Below are positions 23,201-34,694 of a stretch of 64,000 bases of DNA, piece by piece. The notes beneath the pieces were generated by a model. It searched no databases. It was not told the DNA's origin and was given only the letters and a program-made list of their open reading frames with translations. The first letter of the stretch is position 1. Every line of letters begins with the position of its first letter. Origin of the DNA: Lepeophtheirus salmonis (lineage: Eukaryota; Arthropoda; Copepoda; Siphonostomatoida; Caligidae). The position numbers and the translations under genes are program-made. The stretch spans positions 15,936,805 through 16,000,804 of the forward strand of contig NC_052132.2 of assembly GCF_016086655.4 (NCBI RefSeq), read 5' to 3'.

Positions 23201-26200
23201 AGGTCAAATGCTCACAGTTTTATACCTTATAAATACATACTAACCATGTAATTTGAATATATCAAAATGAAATGATTGTATCCATTAAATTAAATAATTT
23301 TTATGCATTTTAAGAAAAATAAATTTACGAATAAATAAGTTACAACTTCTACAGACCTCGCAACTTATACATAACACATATGTATTATGGCTCTTATGGT
23401 TAATCATTTCATCACTATTGTACTTTTTTCTACTTTTGATAGCTATGTAATTAATCGAAATGTAAGTTGTAATGTTCAGAATAGTAAAGTTATGATATGC
23501 CATACACCAAAATGTCATCTAGGCAAAATTAACCACTTCAAAAATGTAGGGGGTTGGGGGAAATATCCGGGCACGATTTATTTTAATGTCTAGGTGTATT
23601 TGCAATATGAACAATAAACATGTTTATTGATTATTACCGAGTGAGTAGAAGAAATACGTATAAGTCGATTTAAAAGATGTGGGGTCCTTAAAACTCAGGT
23701 AGAGTCTATCTTTTTTTTTTCCAACAGTACGTACACACAGAAAAAAAAAATTGTGAAAGTAGAAATATATTTCATTTAACAAAATATCATCTTGCGTAAT
23801 ATTTTTTAAGTTATAGAATAATAACATATGAGAAATTCATCACTCGTACATTTGAAAATTCTCTACGGGGTCCTTTTTGGCCCAAGATTTATATATATAT
23901 ATGTTTGTAGATAGACAGTCCATGTAATATTCTTTATTTTGGTCCTTTACAGCCAGCGCAGCTATATGGAGACCAAAGGATGGGATGTATTCCGTGTACT
24001 CCCTCCGGAGCAAGACTCTGGTTCTGAAGCGCTTAATCAAAAATGTTTCAACATTACTATTAAAGTGTTAAAGGTCATAACCTATATCCTCACTTTTTCT
24101 GTGGTTCTTTGTGGATGTGTCATATCAAAGGGAGTGACTCTGTTCATGACTTCCCAGATTAAGCCCGGCAAGGGTCTCAAGTACTGTAACCGAGAGTTGG
24201 AAAGAGACAAGGAGTATATGTCGGAGATTTCTTTGTTGGAAAGAGTTGCTTGGACTTGGTGTATTTTCTTGGCCTTTGTCGTTCCTGAGCTTGGTACAAT
24301 GTTTCGATCTGTGAGAATATGTGTCTTTAAATCCTCTAGGAGATGTTCATTTTCGGATTTTATGATAATATGGATTTTCGAATCGATGCACGTTGCTGGA
24401 TTAGCACTGTTTGTATTTGTTGTTTTGCCGGATTTAGATGTTGTGAAAGGGGCAATGATCACCAATTGCGTTGCGTTCATACCTTCTGTATTAGGTTTGT
24501 ACAAATCTGTCAAAAATAAAAGAATGAGTAAATTATATTAATTCTACGATCCATTTGTTATAGGACTTGCATCAAGATATAGCAAGGAGTCAAGACGATT
24601 TTTAAAGGTTGTTATGGATTTTATTGCAATTGGAGCTCAAGCAACTGGGTTTTTTATCTGGCCATTGGTTGAAGTTTCTCGTGGAAATACACAAGCCTGG
24701 ACCGTACCTGTATCAATTTTTCTAATATCTGCGGGTTGGTGGGAAAATTATGTGGATCGACGATCTCCTCTTGGACCTGTAAAAGAACTTGGACGCATCA
24801 AGGACCGCCTAAAGAAAAATCGATACTTTACATACTCATTCATTTCATGCTGGAAAATAATATTTTTCTTCGCTTGTATGATGCTTTTCTTACAATTGAG
24901 TGGAACCAATCCTACACCCCTGATCACCCATGTTTACGACGCCTTTCAACCTCATCCTATTAACATCACTCAAGTTCACCGTAATTTAGTTGGTGGAGCA
25001 ACTCTTCCTGATATTCCTGGTGCTCAACTTCTGGATGAAATTATCGAAACCCGAGCCGACGGAAAAACTCCATTGATTGTATTGCTCATTCAAATATTTG
25101 CATCTTACTTTGCATATATATTTGGAAAATTTGCTTGCAAGATCTGCATCCAAGGATTTTCGTTTGCCTTTCCTGTTAATCTAACTGTTCCTGTTACAAT
25201 TTCTCTTCTTATCTCCGCTTGTGGTATTCGAAATGATGATCCTTGTTGGTTTAAAGGACATATTCCAGAATACCTTTACTTTGAATGCCCTCAAGGAGAC
25301 TTTTTGAACGATTTTATTTCAAATCAGCATGCTTGGATTTGGTTGATATGGTTATTATCTCAGACTTGGATCACAGTTCATATTTGGATTCCCCATTGTG
25401 AACGTTTGGCTCCGACTGAAAAGATTTTTGTGACACCCATGTACTGCTCTTTTCTAACGGACCAATCTCTTTGTCTTAACCGTAGAAGGGACGATGAGGG
25501 TGAAGTGAAGACGGAGGAACTAGAGTTGGATCGAGTTGGTATGGAGGACAATGATATTTCCCAATATTATGAAACTATTTCTATACACACGGAGGGTAGC
25601 AACTCAAATACGACAAAAACAAAAACATCTGATTCAATTACGAGAATCTATGCTTGTGCTACTATGTGGCATGAAACCAAATCTGAAATGATGCAAATGA
25701 TGAAATCCCTCTTCAGAATGGATGAGGATCAATCTGCAAGGAGAGTTGCACAGAAATATCTCAAGGTTGTTGATACGGACTACTATGAATTTGAAAGTAA
25801 GACAGTTTATAACATGACCATTAAGTATTTTTAAATAACTTCACTTTTTCCCTTTCTTTAGCTCATATTTTCTTTGATGATGCCTTTGAAATTAGTGATG
25901 TTTGTGATGATTGGATGCAAGTGAATCAGTTCGTGCGTATGTTTGTGGAATGTGTTGATGAGGCTGGCTCATACGTTCATCAAACAAATATTAGACTAAG
26001 ACCTCCTAAAAAGATACCTACTCCATATGGAGGTCGATTGGTATACACGCTTCCAGGAAAAACCAAGATGATTGTTCACATGAAAGACAAAATGAAGATT
26101 CGTCACAAAAAGCGTTGGTCTCAATGCATGTACATGTACTATTTGCTTGGACATCGACTTATGGAACTTCCCATCTCTGTGGATCGTAAAGAAATTTTGG

Positions 26201-29200
26201 CAGAAAATACTTATATTCTAACTCTTGATGGTGACATTGATTTCCAACCTCCTGCTGTAACCTTACTGGTAGATTTAATGAAGAAGAACAGGAATTTGGG
26301 AGCTGCTTGCGGACGTATTCACCCCGTTGGATCTGGACCCATGGCTTGGTATCAAATTTTCGAATATGCTATTGGTCATTGGCTTCAAAAAGCAACGGAG
26401 CATATGATTGGATGTGTCATGTGTAGTCCTGGATGTTTTTCATTGTTTCGAGGTAAAGCACTTATGGATGATAACGTTATGAGGAGATATACCACAAAAT
26501 CGGAAGAACCAAGGCATTACGTACAGTACGATCAAGGAGAAGATAGATGGCTTTGCACACTTCTTCTTCAAAGAGGATATCGTGTAGAATACTCAGCCGC
26601 TTCAGATGCTTACACTCATTGCCCTGAAGGTTTTAACGAATTTTTCAATCAAAGAAGACGCTGGGTACCATCTACAATTGCGAATATTTTTGATTTACTT
26701 TTGGATTATAAGGCGACAGTCAAAATCAACGACAACATTTCTTTACCCTACATTTGGTATCAGGTCATGTTGATGAGTGGAACTATTATTGGACCAGGAA
26801 CTATATTTCTTATGTTGGTTGGAGCTTTTGTGGCAGCCTTTAGAATTTCAAATTGGATATCTTTTTACTACAATTTGATTCCCATCGTTGTATACACTGT
26901 GGTTTGTCTGACTTGTAAATCCAAATGGCAATTGGCTCTTTCTGGAATTTTATCGACATTTTATGCTCTTGTTATGATGGCTGTAATTGTTGGTACTGCA
27001 TTACAATTGGGGGAGGACGGTGTTGGATCTCCTTCCGCAATGTTTCTTATATCTATGTGTTCATCATTCTTAATTGCTGCATTCCTTCATCCACAAGAAT
27101 TTTGGTGTATAGTTCCTGGATTAATTTATTTACTCTGCATACCTTCTATGTACTTGCTCCTTATCATTTACTCCATCACAAATTTGAACGTTGTATCCTG
27201 GGGAACTCGTGAGGTTCAAGCCAAAAAGACTAAAAAAGAGCTTGAGGCTGAAAAGAAAATGGCTTCTGTTCAGCAAACCAAGGCACGCAAAGAAGGACTT
27301 TGGGGGATGCTCATCAACGGAAACGACGGAAATCAAGAAGAAGAAGGTGGAATAGACTTTTCAATTGGTAATGTTCTTAGACTTATGATGTTCACACACA
27401 AGAAGGACACTCAGGAAAGAGAACAATTGGTTCGAATTGCAGATTCTTTGGATGTTTTAAATAAGAGATTGGACAATATTGAAGGGTAAAATTTTAATCA
27501 TCATTTTAAATATTGTATAATACATAACTTCTTATTCAGAAATATGACTGAATCTCATGGTGGACATAAAGGTGAAAGACGGCGTAAATCTTCTCGTCTC
27601 TCTGGTCGGGGAGGTACCAACTCTGAGACATTAACTGGAATGTCAGACAATGGGGATGCTGTCGATTTAGAATCACAAGAAGATGAGAGTAGACTCTCCG
27701 AGCCCAGCGAAGAAAGAGATGATTTGATCAATCCTTATTGGGTAGAAGACAGGGATATGGGACGTGGGGAAGTAGACTATTTATCTGGAGTTGAAGTACA
27801 ATTTTGGAAGGACTTGATTGAAAAATATTTGAAACCTCTTGATGCTGACTCTAAGAAAGAGGCCCTTATGGCTCAGGGATTAAAAGAACTCAGAAACAAA
27901 GCCGTCTTTTTCTTTGCCATGTTCAATGCACTTTTTGTTCTCATTGTTTTTATGCTAACTCTTCACAAGGATGTCCTTCATATTGATTGGCCTTTTGGAG
28001 CAAAAGTGGAAATTTACATCTCAGAAGACGACGAACAGGTATATATATATATACATAGACGTCCGTAGGATTTTTTCTTTTTTTTTGAAGGAGGCTTTGT
28101 TTTTTGAATTTTTTGACAAAAAATCCCAAATTAAATTTTTCCATAATAATTTCAAAAATGAAACTAAAAATATTAAATTAAAAAGTAAATTTTTTAGGAA
28201 AAAAGTTCAAAATTTTAAAGCTCTTCAAAAAAAAAGAGAAATTACAGGGAGTTACAGCCCCTCCATTCTACCCCCTGCGGACGCCCTGACAGAAGTTTAA
28301 TCTTCAAAATATAACCATATCACATGTCATTTGTATCATTGTTCACTAGGCAATTGTAGGCGTGGAATATTTACATCTGGAGCCCATTGGTATTGTCCTT
28401 GTATTTTTCTTTTTTGCCATTATCTTAATCCAATTCGTTGCAATGTTGTTCCATCGTTTTGGAACAATCTCACATATATTGGCTTCAACGGATTTGAGTT
28501 GTTGTGCTAAAAAAGAGGATGTACTCTCAGATGAGGCACTCATTGAAAAAAATGCAGTAGCTATCGTAAAACAGATGCAAAAGCTACGTGGCATAGATGG
28601 AGAATATGAAAGTGAATCCAATTCGAGTAATCGTCTAGCACATAGAAGAACAATTCATATGTTGGAGAAAAACCGAAACAAGAAACGAGCTATTGGAACT
28701 TTGGATGTTGCATTCAAGAAAAGATTTTTCGCACTTTCTGGCGGTGGAGCTGAGCCTGAAGGTGGAAAACCTAGTCGTAAGAATTAAATAGTTTGAATTG
28801 AGTCCATGTTATATTTACAAACATTCTCTTTCAGAAACCCCTATCTTGGGTCACAAATTACCAATGCGGAGAGAGACTCTCAAAGCCTTAGAAAATTGTA
28901 GAGATAACGTGATAACAGAAAGAAAGCAATCAAAGATGCAAACCCTTGGGGCTAACAATCCCTACAACAACACAAAAGATAAACATCGTCCTTCAACTAA
29001 GCTTACAGGAGACACTGTTGGAGCGATTTTCTCCAATGGAGGAGTGGATAATTTAGGTTATGATGCCAATGCAACAGTAAACAATACATCATCAGCTACT
29101 GATGATGATACTTCCTCAACTCCTAGAAATTCTAATAAACTAAGATCATCCATTTCCTGGAAGGACAGAGGTGCCAATGCGGGCCTTGGTGGAGGAATTG

Positions 29201-29244
29201 TATCTTCCGACCAAAATTCTACATCTGCTGCTTCAAAGATGTAA
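17230..29244 (+). CDS. CHS: Chitin synthase, eight coding exons
   Basis: Integral membrane family-2 glycosyltransferase that polymerises UDP-GlcNAc into chitin at the plasma membrane. Exons: 17230-17253, 17460-17590, 23953-24494, 24564-25796, 25862-27485, 27540-28038, 28350-28776, 28835-29244. All borders are GT-AG and all phases join to give about 1629 residues, slightly longer than the insect enzymes. The N-terminal tail (DDEATPLTEPIYNGSQRS) leads into KGWDVFR and membrane helices. CATMWHE is at 597-603, DGD at 766-768, EDR at 870-872, QRRRW at 907-911 and SWGTRE at 1089-1094. A charged, probably coiled-coil stretch (KKTKKELEAEKKMASVQQTK) follows SWGTRE, then further helices, a WPF segment at the exon 6 end and a low-complexity Ser/Asn/Asp-rich tail. 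No catalytic residue is missing. The start is the first in-frame ATG after an acceptor at 17190; the frame stays open back to that acceptor, so an extra upstream exon is possible. The coiled coil favours the cuticle (CHS1/A) type, but gut type is not excluded. Confidence 0.93.
18048..18300. mobile_element. ACAAGTTGCAA-family MITE, copy 1
   Basis: The left end has GTACAGGATGCAACTT and GTACAAGTTGCAA, and the right end has GGTTGCAACTTTTGTAC. The interior (ATTGAAATTAATAGATTATTA and flanks) aligns with the copy at 40655-41049. It is non-coding and lies within chitin synthase intron 2. Confidence 0.6.
18851..19101. mobile_element. hAT-like MITE, TAGTG-GTCC family, copy b
   Basis: A 251-bp element starting TAGTGCTGTGTGAATCCTTA and ending GAGGACTGTTACGCCACTA, roughly inverse of each other. 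It is flanked by TGTATTTG (18843-18850) and TGTATTAG (19102-19109), an 8-bp duplication with one difference. The TGACGTCA octamer seen in other copies is mutated here to TAACGTCA near 18994. It lies inside chitin synthase intron 2. Confidence 0.8.
19183..19265. repeat. Fragment of the 60-kb foldback family
   Basis: GTGGTCACCCTGAGAATTTGAAGCATG and the following GAAGAGCAG-TTAGCTGTTATCAC-TTAGATAAGCTGCAAGC align with the right arm of 60483-61686. It is a short truncated copy in the right-arm orientation. Confidence 0.5.
20143..20430. mobile_element. CGTCCGCAGG-family AT-rich MITE, left part
   Basis: Begins AGGGGCGTCCGCAAG and continues into an AT-rich body full of AAATTTTT and CAATTTTT words. 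This is the same architecture as the copies at 12443, 28058 and 30224. Its right end is not seen, since the TAGTG-family copy at 20432 follows directly and may have interrupted it. Confidence 0.55.
20432..20646. mobile_element. hAT-like MITE, TAGTG-GTCC family, copy c, left-truncated
   Basis: It matches the family from the GTCCAGTAGTTCTGTC block onward, with GGTCCTTCGGACAGTCAGTAATAGAACTGAT nearly identical to copy b. TGACGTCA is at 20532-20539. The right end reads ATAAGGACCGATACAACTAC. The left terminal repeat is lost at the junction with the AT-rich MITE at 20143-20430. Confidence 0.7.
21693..21791. mobile_element. 99-bp hAT MITE with perfect 8-bp duplication
   Basis: It starts CAGAGTGGCAACC and ends CCATTTACCAACTGCTG, imperfect inverses. 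It is flanked on both sides by GTCTAGAC (21685-21692 and 21792-21799). The target fits the nTCTAGAn preference known for Charlie-type hAT elements, as does the site of the element at 12345. It lies in chitin synthase intron 2. Confidence 0.8.
28058..28287. mobile_element. CGTCCGCAGG-family MITE inside chitin synthase intron 6
   Basis: A 230-bp element with ends GACGTCCGTAGGA and CCCCCTGCGGACGCCCTG, imperfect inverses, and an AT-rich body. It occupies most of the 311-bp intron between exons 6 and 7, starting about 20 bp after the splice donor at 28039 and ending about 60 bp before the acceptor at 28349. It is an extreme case of a MITE tolerated in a small intron. Confidence 0.75.
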
Positions 29245-29281
29245 ATCCTCCATAATATTGTCTACTTTCTTCAAGTGTCAG

Positions 29282-29287
29282 AATAAA
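29282..29287 (+). terminator. Polyadenylation signal AATAAA of chitin synthase
   Basis: AATAAA lies 37 bases after the chitin synthase stop codon. No closer or stronger signal is present, so the 3' untranslated region is probably short. Other AATAAA motifs occur farther downstream in AT-rich DNA. Confidence 0.5.
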
Positions 29288-29299
29288 ATTCATTCGGAA

Positions 29300-30222
29300 A
29301 ATGCTCATATCTTACATTTTTAATTATATTTATATGTAACTAGGACTTTAGTTAATTTTTTTTTTTTATGGAAAAAAAAAAAAAATATGATACCTTATAT
29401 ACAAACCAACTTTGGTCAAATCTTCCTATTTTTCATGCAAATACATATCTTTAGAGGATCTTCTTATGCCACATTATTTAGAATTTCTGATGCGTTATGC
29501 CCTTCAAAGTACATAACAACTTTAAAACCTTTTTTTACTATATTAAAACTGAGACGTTTTAATTTAAATTTAATTAAATTTATTTAGTTAATATTTGTAT
29601 ATTGTTTTTGTTTGTTTTTTTCCTATTGTTACGATAGGTAACCAATAATTATCAATATTTTTTTTAAAGTAAACATTTACTGCCAATTTTATTCATGTGT
29701 GATATGATTATAATGCTCCCTTTATAATATAATATTCAAATTTACCCACCCACGATTTAAAATACTCTTTTTTCAGTATTTTGTATACTTTTTTGTCTGT
29801 AAATAAATATAATATAAAATGACAGTTCATACTTATCATTATTCCCTGAATCTTTTTGAATACGGGAAGGACCAAATTTTTAATCAAAGGGGTTGTGATA
29901 TAATAATCATTCCTAGTGGCGTTGATAGCCCCTTAAGGTAGGGACGTGTCATTATTACTCATAGATTTGAAAATGGTGGAAAGATTTAGTAAGTAGACGT
30001 ATAAAATAATCAACCATTTTCATACAATATTTTTGAGGCTTCCAAAGTCATTAAGAGCTTATTTTAAACCGAAATAAAATTCCTTCTCTCTTTCTGTATC
30101 TCTCTACTTCTCTCTGTCTCTTCGCTCTTACCTTTCTACATCCATCTCACTGTTTCTTCTACCTTCATTCCTTGTTCCTATTCCTTCTATTCAGCCCTGT
30201 AACGGGTCAACTTCTGCTAGTA
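29300..30222. other. Intergenic 3' flank; pyrimidine tract
   Basis: No gene. A long pyrimidine-rich tract (CT-rich words) spans 30080-30195. It ends in CCCTGTAACGGGTCAACTTCTGCTAGT at about 30196-30222, which looks like the 3' end of a Helitron-type repeat (short hairpin, then CTAGT). This is a weak inference. Confidence 0.35.
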
Positions 30223-30223
30223 T

Positions 30224-30862
30224 CAGGGGCGTCTGCAGGGGATGGAGGAGTTGTAGCCCCTCTCCCATATGAAGAAATTTTTGAAAAAAATATTGTTGTG
30301 GAAGAAAAAATTACGAGGTGAAACAATTGGGAGAAAAAATTTAAAAAACCAAAGACCTTCGGTGCAGATGCATCCGCAGGTGGTGGCTGGAAGAACTGCT
30401 GCCCCCCTCCTCCTCAAATATTTAAATTAAAAAAAAAAATCTTCAAATTTTTTACAAAAAAATTAATTTCCTGTGAATAGCTAAGAATTTTCGAAAAAAA
30501 ATTACAAAAATTTAATATTGGATTGGAACTTTTGATTTTTGAGATAATTTCACTAAATAATTTAACTTTTTTTGAATAGCCAATTTTTCGGAAAAAAATT
30601 TATGTTTAAAATTCATTTTTGAAATTTTTTTCGGAAAATTTAATATTTTGAGAGCACTTGTGGATTTTTGAAATTTTCCACGAAAAAATTTAATATTTGC
30701 AATTGTTTCTAAATAGCTTTGGAGTTGATATATATATTTATTTTTTTTCAAAAAAATTATTATCTTTTACTATTTAAAAAAATTTGATCGCCCTCCCCCA
30801 CCCCCAAAACAAAAAGAAGAACATAAATATGTATATTTATATACCCCTGCGGACAAACCTGA
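30224..30862. mobile_element. CGTCCGCAGG-family MITE, compound copy
   Basis: Starts CAGGGGCGTCTGCAGGGG and ends near CCCCTGCGGACAAACCTG. A second left-end-like sequence GCATCCGCAGGTGG occurs at about 30370, followed again by a GCCCCCCTCC block, so two copies are joined or nested. The body is AT-rich AAATTTTT text with no coding potential. Confidence 0.6.
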
Positions 30863-32030
30863 GTATGTATTTTAAATAAACTTACTTAGTTTAGTAAATA
30901 TCAATTGATTACACCGCGTTGCTCAGCCAAAGGAGAGAGGCGGAAATCATAATAACAAGGGTCAAAATTATTCCTTCTTTATATTTTGACCTCTTTGCAT
31001 TACGATATATGTATTATTATGATTTTTTTATTATTATTATTCTGTTATAAACTTCAAATAATATTAAAAAAATCGCCAAATCAAATTCTCAAAGAAAATT
31101 GCAAAATACTTGTTCATTCTAATTTTACAAAGCAAGTAGAAAATACCATTTTTTGGAATGATAAAGAGGAACACAAGCCTACCAATATTTTTTTTTCGTA
31201 CTTGTAGAATCAAAAAAGTTAAAAGAGAATAATGTGGTCGAAAATATAACCCTCGAGAACTGGTTCATTTGTACAAATTTTGTAAGGAAATAGGAAATAA
31301 AATGTTTGGGAAATTGAAATTGACTTTTTGTTAACTTAATGCTAAAATTTTAAGTCCAAAATGTACGTTTTGTAGGATTTCTTTTTTACAAAATTGAAAA
31401 TTGCCGTTAGATAAAAAAATAAGAAAAAAAGAGAAAAAAAATGAAAAAAAACCTTATCAGAAAATGAAAAATATTTAAGTTAAACAAAGTTTTTAGGGGT
31501 TTTATTTATATTCAAAGGAGTCTTCAAGCAAATTTCTACAGACTTTATATTATCTACGAATGCAATATTCCAAAGGAAGTTCATTTTTTTCCCCGTCTTA
31601 GCCTGACCCAGTTCAATAGAGGCACCCATGCAAAACTTTATCCTCCTTGGTCCGACGATCTTGGCACCTTTAAAGGACACACAGGTAGACACACGCTCCA
31701 TTCATATATGGAATATATATAAGATTATAAAAACAGTCTTGAAACTTTTTTGGAGCTAAAACGCTCAAATGATACATGCTACTAACAAACAAAAAACACG
31801 AAACAATCTGGCTCTCAATAACAGGATCTAATTAAACACTGGTTGACTCGAAATAAGGATGTTCAAAACTACTTTTTTACATAAGTATCCAAGAATTATG
31901 GTTTTTTTATATACAAGGTCGTTCAATTCGGTTATTTTAATTTTAAAGTGAGAGGTTAAGCAATGTCTTTATGTTAGTTGCAACAAAACTCAAAAGGCGT
32001 GCAAGACCCAACACTTGTTGAAAGAAGAGA
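30863..32030. other. Intergenic; repeat shared with 41.1-41.4 kb
   Basis: No gene supported. The reverse strand of about 31480-31600 aligns with 41245-41335 + strand, sharing GAACTTCC-TTGAATAT, AGTxTGTAGAAATTT and TTTGAATATAAAT. A - strand open frame of 73 codons at 31480-31701 covers it but matches no family I know. At 31912 a TA followed by CAAGGTCGTTCAATTCGG could be a transposon end. Confidence 0.4.
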
Positions 32031-32032
32031 AG

Positions 32033-32275
32033 GTACCATTTTTGGAGACCAGACCTGGTCCTCTTACTCCCCCGATATGAATCCCATGGGTTACTTCTTT
32101 TAAGGAAAGTTAGGTAGGAAATTTCTGTCAATTCACAGAACAACATTGACTCCTTGAAGGCCTCCATAATCAAGTACTGGGACAAAGTCTCCCCCGTGGA
32201 CTTGGTCAAGCCTACAAATTCTTTAGCCCCTGTATCGAGCGAATGTTTGGCGAAGATGGAAGACACATTAAATGA
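32033..32275 (+). pseudogene. Tc1/mariner transposase 3' fragment
   Basis: The + strand reads TWSSYSPDMNPMGYFF, then a stop and, after a frameshift, SLKASIIKYWDKVS and a tail that matches the C-terminal helices of Tc1/mariner transposases. The expected motif is SPDLNPLDYFxW. There are at least two stops and one frameshift. N-terminal and central regions are absent. Confidence 0.6.
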
Positions 32276-33064
32276 TTTTTTTTATTCTTTTTGTATTATT
32301 AGAATTTAATACAAAAATACAAATTACTATTTGATTCTCTTAGTGATAAGGATGCAGTTAAAGGTAGTCCGGATTTACCACAACGACCCTAGACTTCGAA
32401 TAGCAGAAAAAATCTGGGGTATAGTCATTTTTTCATATGAAAAATAGCAGTTGCCTTTATCCGGATTTGACCGTACATACACATATGACTTTTTTTCTTA
32501 AAATTCAGCTCTAAATGTATGTTTTTGTAATCAGAACTTTGGGTTTAGAAATATGAAGTATTGTCAAAACATTTTTTGTGGTCTAATTTAATTGAGAAAT
32601 TTGTAGTATTCTATAAAAATGAATTAAGATTAAATCAATGTTTCTTTTAAACTAGTACACCAAGAGAGAGTGATTTTTAAAGATGAAAGATAAATGATCT
32701 ATTGTTCAGCAGTTATAGATGAAACAACTAAGTAGATATTCGTAATTAACTTTTAGAATTATGTACATACATATTGATCCTAAAATATTCTGGTTGTTGT
32801 GTAAGCGGAACCATAAGGGCCATAGGACCACTTTTTTTTTAGAGACTAAGCCCTTGTCCACATTACAACGTTTTCTAAAGAATTTTAACAAATAACCTTT
32901 TTTTTTTTAAAATTTCTTACCTGTTGTCCTAATTAATTTTCCCTATAACCCGACAATTTATCGGGGGGTAACAACATAATTCCTCTATTGAGGGGGTGCT
33001 CAAGCCCTTGTCAGCCACCTTGCGGACAAACCGGATATGAACAACTATAACTTAATTTGATTAT

Positions 33065-33284
33065 ATTCAAGGTAAATAGAAGTACACGTTTATACATTAC
33101 GCATGTACGACTGATGTTTGATTTCCACCACACTTTTCAATATTGACGTCATACTATATGATTAGTTGCGTGTTTTGTCGAAATCTGACTCTCTTGCCTC
33201 ATTGTTAGTACGATACATTAAATTAAAAATTCTAGCAAGCCCGATTACATGAGTGTCTAGCCTTTTATTTCTGTTAACTTTGGA
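33065..33284. mobile_element. TA-MITE with about 26-bp inverted ends, copy 2
   Basis: Alignable along its full length with 7021-7246, including TTGCGTGTTTT, CGATACAT-AAATT, TTCTAGxAA-CCCGATTACATGA and TGACGTCA at 33144-33151. Terminal CAGGG is mutated in this copy. It is older or more decayed than copy 1. Confidence 0.75.
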
Positions 33285-34692
33285 TTGTATTAACTAATTT
33301 TGACATTACAAAACATTGTTAGTGCTTATGACCAATATAGACTTTTGTTACTTTTGTGTAAAATTAAAATGATAATGCTATTGGGTAAGTTAGGGATCGT
33401 TGGAGGTGTTTACATTCATGTACTTTATATAAACATTGTGCGTTATATTTGAGATAAATTTCAATAAACATACTCACAAATATGTTAGTAGTATTAGAAT
33501 ATTTTCATAACAACATCGAATAAAGAGGTTATTAATATTTAAGAAACTCAATCAAAAAATGCTTAAAATTCATTAATTTGGACAAGTTTCTAATTAGAAT
33601 TTTTAATTTTGGACGTTATTTGAATCATGCTTCTTAATTTTGGGCACCATAAAATATCAAAAATATAGGAGTATAATATTTATACTGTGTGCAAATACTG
33701 CTTTGAATATTTATATCTTGGTTGGATAGAATTCAAAAGGCAACGTACCTACTATTCTGAATTAATTTGAGTTCTTAATTGATTAATTATTTCGAATATA
33801 TTGCCTTGATTGGGTAATATATTGGCTAAATAATCTTCTCCTGTCTTCTCATATCTTTCTCTCAATTAAAGATATTCATCCAAATGACTTCAAGATTTAT
33901 CTCCACACAATAAAGTTATAATTTGGAGAGAAATTTAACCATCAATTAAATATTGGAGGTATCCATAGAATAAATAACAATACTTGCAATACTGGGTTCA
34001 ATATATTCCTTCACGAGACGGATTTGGATGCACGTATATAAATAACTCCCTTTTATTAATTATTTTCTCTTTCTATTTTAGGTGCCGTACGTCTGTTCCT
34101 CCGGCTCTTTTGCCTCACCTATTTGAATGATTTTCTCTTCGGTATCTAGCTATTTAGTTATTTATTTCTTATTTTATTCAATTCCAGACACTGTCCCATA
34201 ATATGAATTTATCAATTATTTGGTTCATATTACCCAACAGCAATTATTTCGCAAAAAATATGACAAATTGCAGCAAATAAATTTAACATTCATGTTCAAA
34301 CTCTTATTGAACTCAAATATGGCAATTTTGTTCTAATATAATCAAATGGAGACGAAATATCTTCACATTATCAGACACACCAGAAAATATAAAAGTGTTG
34401 AATTTTAACACTTATTATTATAAGTGTTAAAACTTTTGTTCAAGCTTTGTTACTCAAAAAGTACACCATCAATCCATTTGAAATTTTACAGGATAATTTA
34501 AAAGTTTTTAAAAATTACATAACAATTTCTTTGATATCCTAGGTTGAAGTACTAAAGAATTGTTACGATGTCGCCGTTACATATTCGATCCTTTGGAACG
34601 TGTGACGATACATAACTTACCCTATTACTTCTAATGTAAAAAGCCAATATGTCCAGATTTTATTGCTTGAGATTATTGCCATTATTGAATAT
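33285..34692. other. Intergenic, nothing recognised
   Basis: AT-rich DNA without supportable genes. A short direct repeat, AGTGTTGAATTTTAACACTTAT, forms an imperfect hairpin near 34393-34430. Confidence 0.4.
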
Positions 34693-34694
34693 TA

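Larger units (their letters stand above)
17591..23952 (+). other. Chitin synthase intron 2, 6.4 kb, repeat-rich
   Basis: This intron follows the second coding exon and is by far the longest in the gene; the others are 54 to 311 bp. It opens GTACGG and closes TTTACAG. It holds a GT tract at 18707-18724, MITEs at 18048-18300, 18851-19101, 20143-20430, 20432-20646 and 21693-21791, a foldback-family fragment at 19183-19265, and a possible third ACAAGTTGCAA-family copy from 22625. No additional coding exon was recognised, although a short alternative exon could be missed. Confidence 0.7.

Noticed and set aside
24082..24513. 143-codon open frame on the - strand
   Set aside because: It is the reverse-strand shadow of chitin synthase exon 3, which is clearly coding on the + strand.
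27971..28300. 109-codon open frame on the + strand
   Set aside because: It runs from exon 6 of chitin synthase in the wrong frame into the MITE-filled intron.
31480..31701. 73-codon open frame on the - strand with basic residues
   Set aside because: It lies in a dispersed repeat and the second copy at 41.2 kb does not keep the frame, so protein coding is unlikely.
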